This document shows positions 5,403 through 5,734 of a stretch of DNA of 5,734 nucleotides, piece after piece. Under the pieces are notes generated by a model. That model saw only the letters and a list, made by a program, of their open reading frames with translations, searched no databases and had not been told where the DNA came from. The stretch is from assembly GCA_938034715.1 (NCBI GenBank), contig CALHMM010000080.1, forward strand, positions 1 through 5,734. Reading direction: 5' to 3'. Source of the stretch: Minisyncoccota bacterium. Its GTDB lineage: Bacteria > Patescibacteriota > Minisyncoccia > Moranbacterales > GCA-2747515. The translations under genes were made by a program, and so were the position numbers. Position 1 is the stretch's first letter, and each line of letters begins with the position of its first letter.

Positions 5403-5734
5403 ATGACTAAGAAGAATCAAGTTCTCGCTATTCTTACCACAACTGAGGCGCTACTCTTCGTTATTGCATTGATCGTTGTCTTTACAATAACGACGGGCAT
5501 ATTCACAAAATCCAGCTGGACATCGGAAAGCAATCAACCTTCAAATAAATCATTTACGAAAGAATCGCTTGCCACATTAAGTGAAAAAAATATGCTTCAC
5601 AATGGGACTTCTGAACAAAACACAAATGGGATTTTTCTACCAAAGGCAAATGCAGCAACCCTAGATCAGGATATCGAAAAAGAGTTTTCAGAAAACGAGA
5701 TAATGATTCGGGCAAATGAGCTACTAATATTTGA
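5403..5734 (+). CDS. N-terminal part of a membrane-anchored protein of unknown function (3' cut by the window edge)
   Basis: The frame is open from ATG 5403 to the window end (110 complete codons). After MTKKNQ there is a long hydrophobic segment (about residues 7-34, with ALLFVIALIVVFTITTGIF), giving an N-in signal anchor. A Ser/Asn/Thr-rich flexible stretch follows (35-76), then GIFLPKANAATLDQD (76-90), and an acidic helical start (IEKEFSENEIMIRANELLIF). Most of the protein should be outside the membrane; its functional domain probably lies beyond the edge, so no family can be named. The start is 4 bases after the previous stop, with at best a weak GGA (5392-5394) eight bases upstream, so translation is probably coupled to the previous gene. 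The similar architecture of the two neighbours (anchor, polar linker, helical region) suggests a joint role at the cell surface. Confidence 0.7.
   Translation, partial: MTKKNQVLAILTTTEALLFVIALIVVFTITTGIFTKSSWTSESNQPSNKSFTKESLATLSEKNMLHNGTSEQNTNGIFLPKANAATLDQDIEKEFSENEIMIRANELLIF

Noticed and set aside
1..5734. Search for CRISPR arrays, tRNA/rRNA genes, insertion sequences, toxin-antitoxin or retron-like systems
   Set aside because: No regularly spaced repeats, no cloverleaf or rRNA segments, no transposase or reverse transcriptase motifs and no paired small toxin/antitoxin genes were seen by eye.

Overview
The window reads as a compact bacterial chromosome segment in which every gene lies on the + strand. 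Base composition is AT-leaning and becomes clearly A-rich towards the right end. Three genes are recognisable by sequence: the replication-fork ATPase RarA/MgsA, a membrane-anchored M28-family zinc peptidase, and a PIF1-family (SF1B) helicase with a C-terminal helix-turn-helix region. These sit next to lineage-specific small proteins, spacers are short, and Shine-Dalgarno (SD) sequences are mostly absent. This suggests a streamlined genome such as Patescibacteria/CPR, with Saccharibacteria one possibility. That placement is an inference from style and gene content, not from a marker gene. TAA, TAG and TGA all act as stops and no gene contains an internal TGA, so the UGA-glycine code of some CPR lineages is unlikely.

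Layout: (1) 1-138 is the last 45 codons of an unrecognised gene. A roughly 140-base AT-rich tail follows, with a hairpin/T-run terminator at 282-308. (2) 368-807 is an insulated single-gene unit: a strong extended -10 promoter, a good ribosome binding site, a 104-residue basic protein of unknown function starting at GTG 425, and a hairpin terminator at 772-807. (3) The promoter for rarA starts inside that terminator's T-run and places transcription initiation on the A of the rarA ATG. rarA (839-2077) is followed after 9 bases by the M28 peptidase gene (2087-3070). (4) The PIF1-like helicase (3112-4848) has its own extended -10 element, again predicting initiation on or one base before its ATG. 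(5) Two exported or membrane-anchored proteins of unknown function follow (4874-5398 and 5403 to the window edge). They are 4 bases apart and may have their own promoter at 4854-4882.

RarA and the helicase both act on replication and recombination intermediates, so the middle of the window has a replication-fork maintenance theme. The peptidase and the last two proteins act at or outside the cell membrane and have no evident mechanistic link to it. No terminator is visible between rarA and the right edge, so read-through with internal promoters is likely. I see no rRNA, tRNA, CRISPR array, insertion sequence, attachment site or origin. I do not see a clearly new defence or mobile system. The most interesting signals are the two predicted leaderless promoters, the recurring TTTACT(C) promoter motif, and the unrecognised proteins at 425-739 and 4874 onward.
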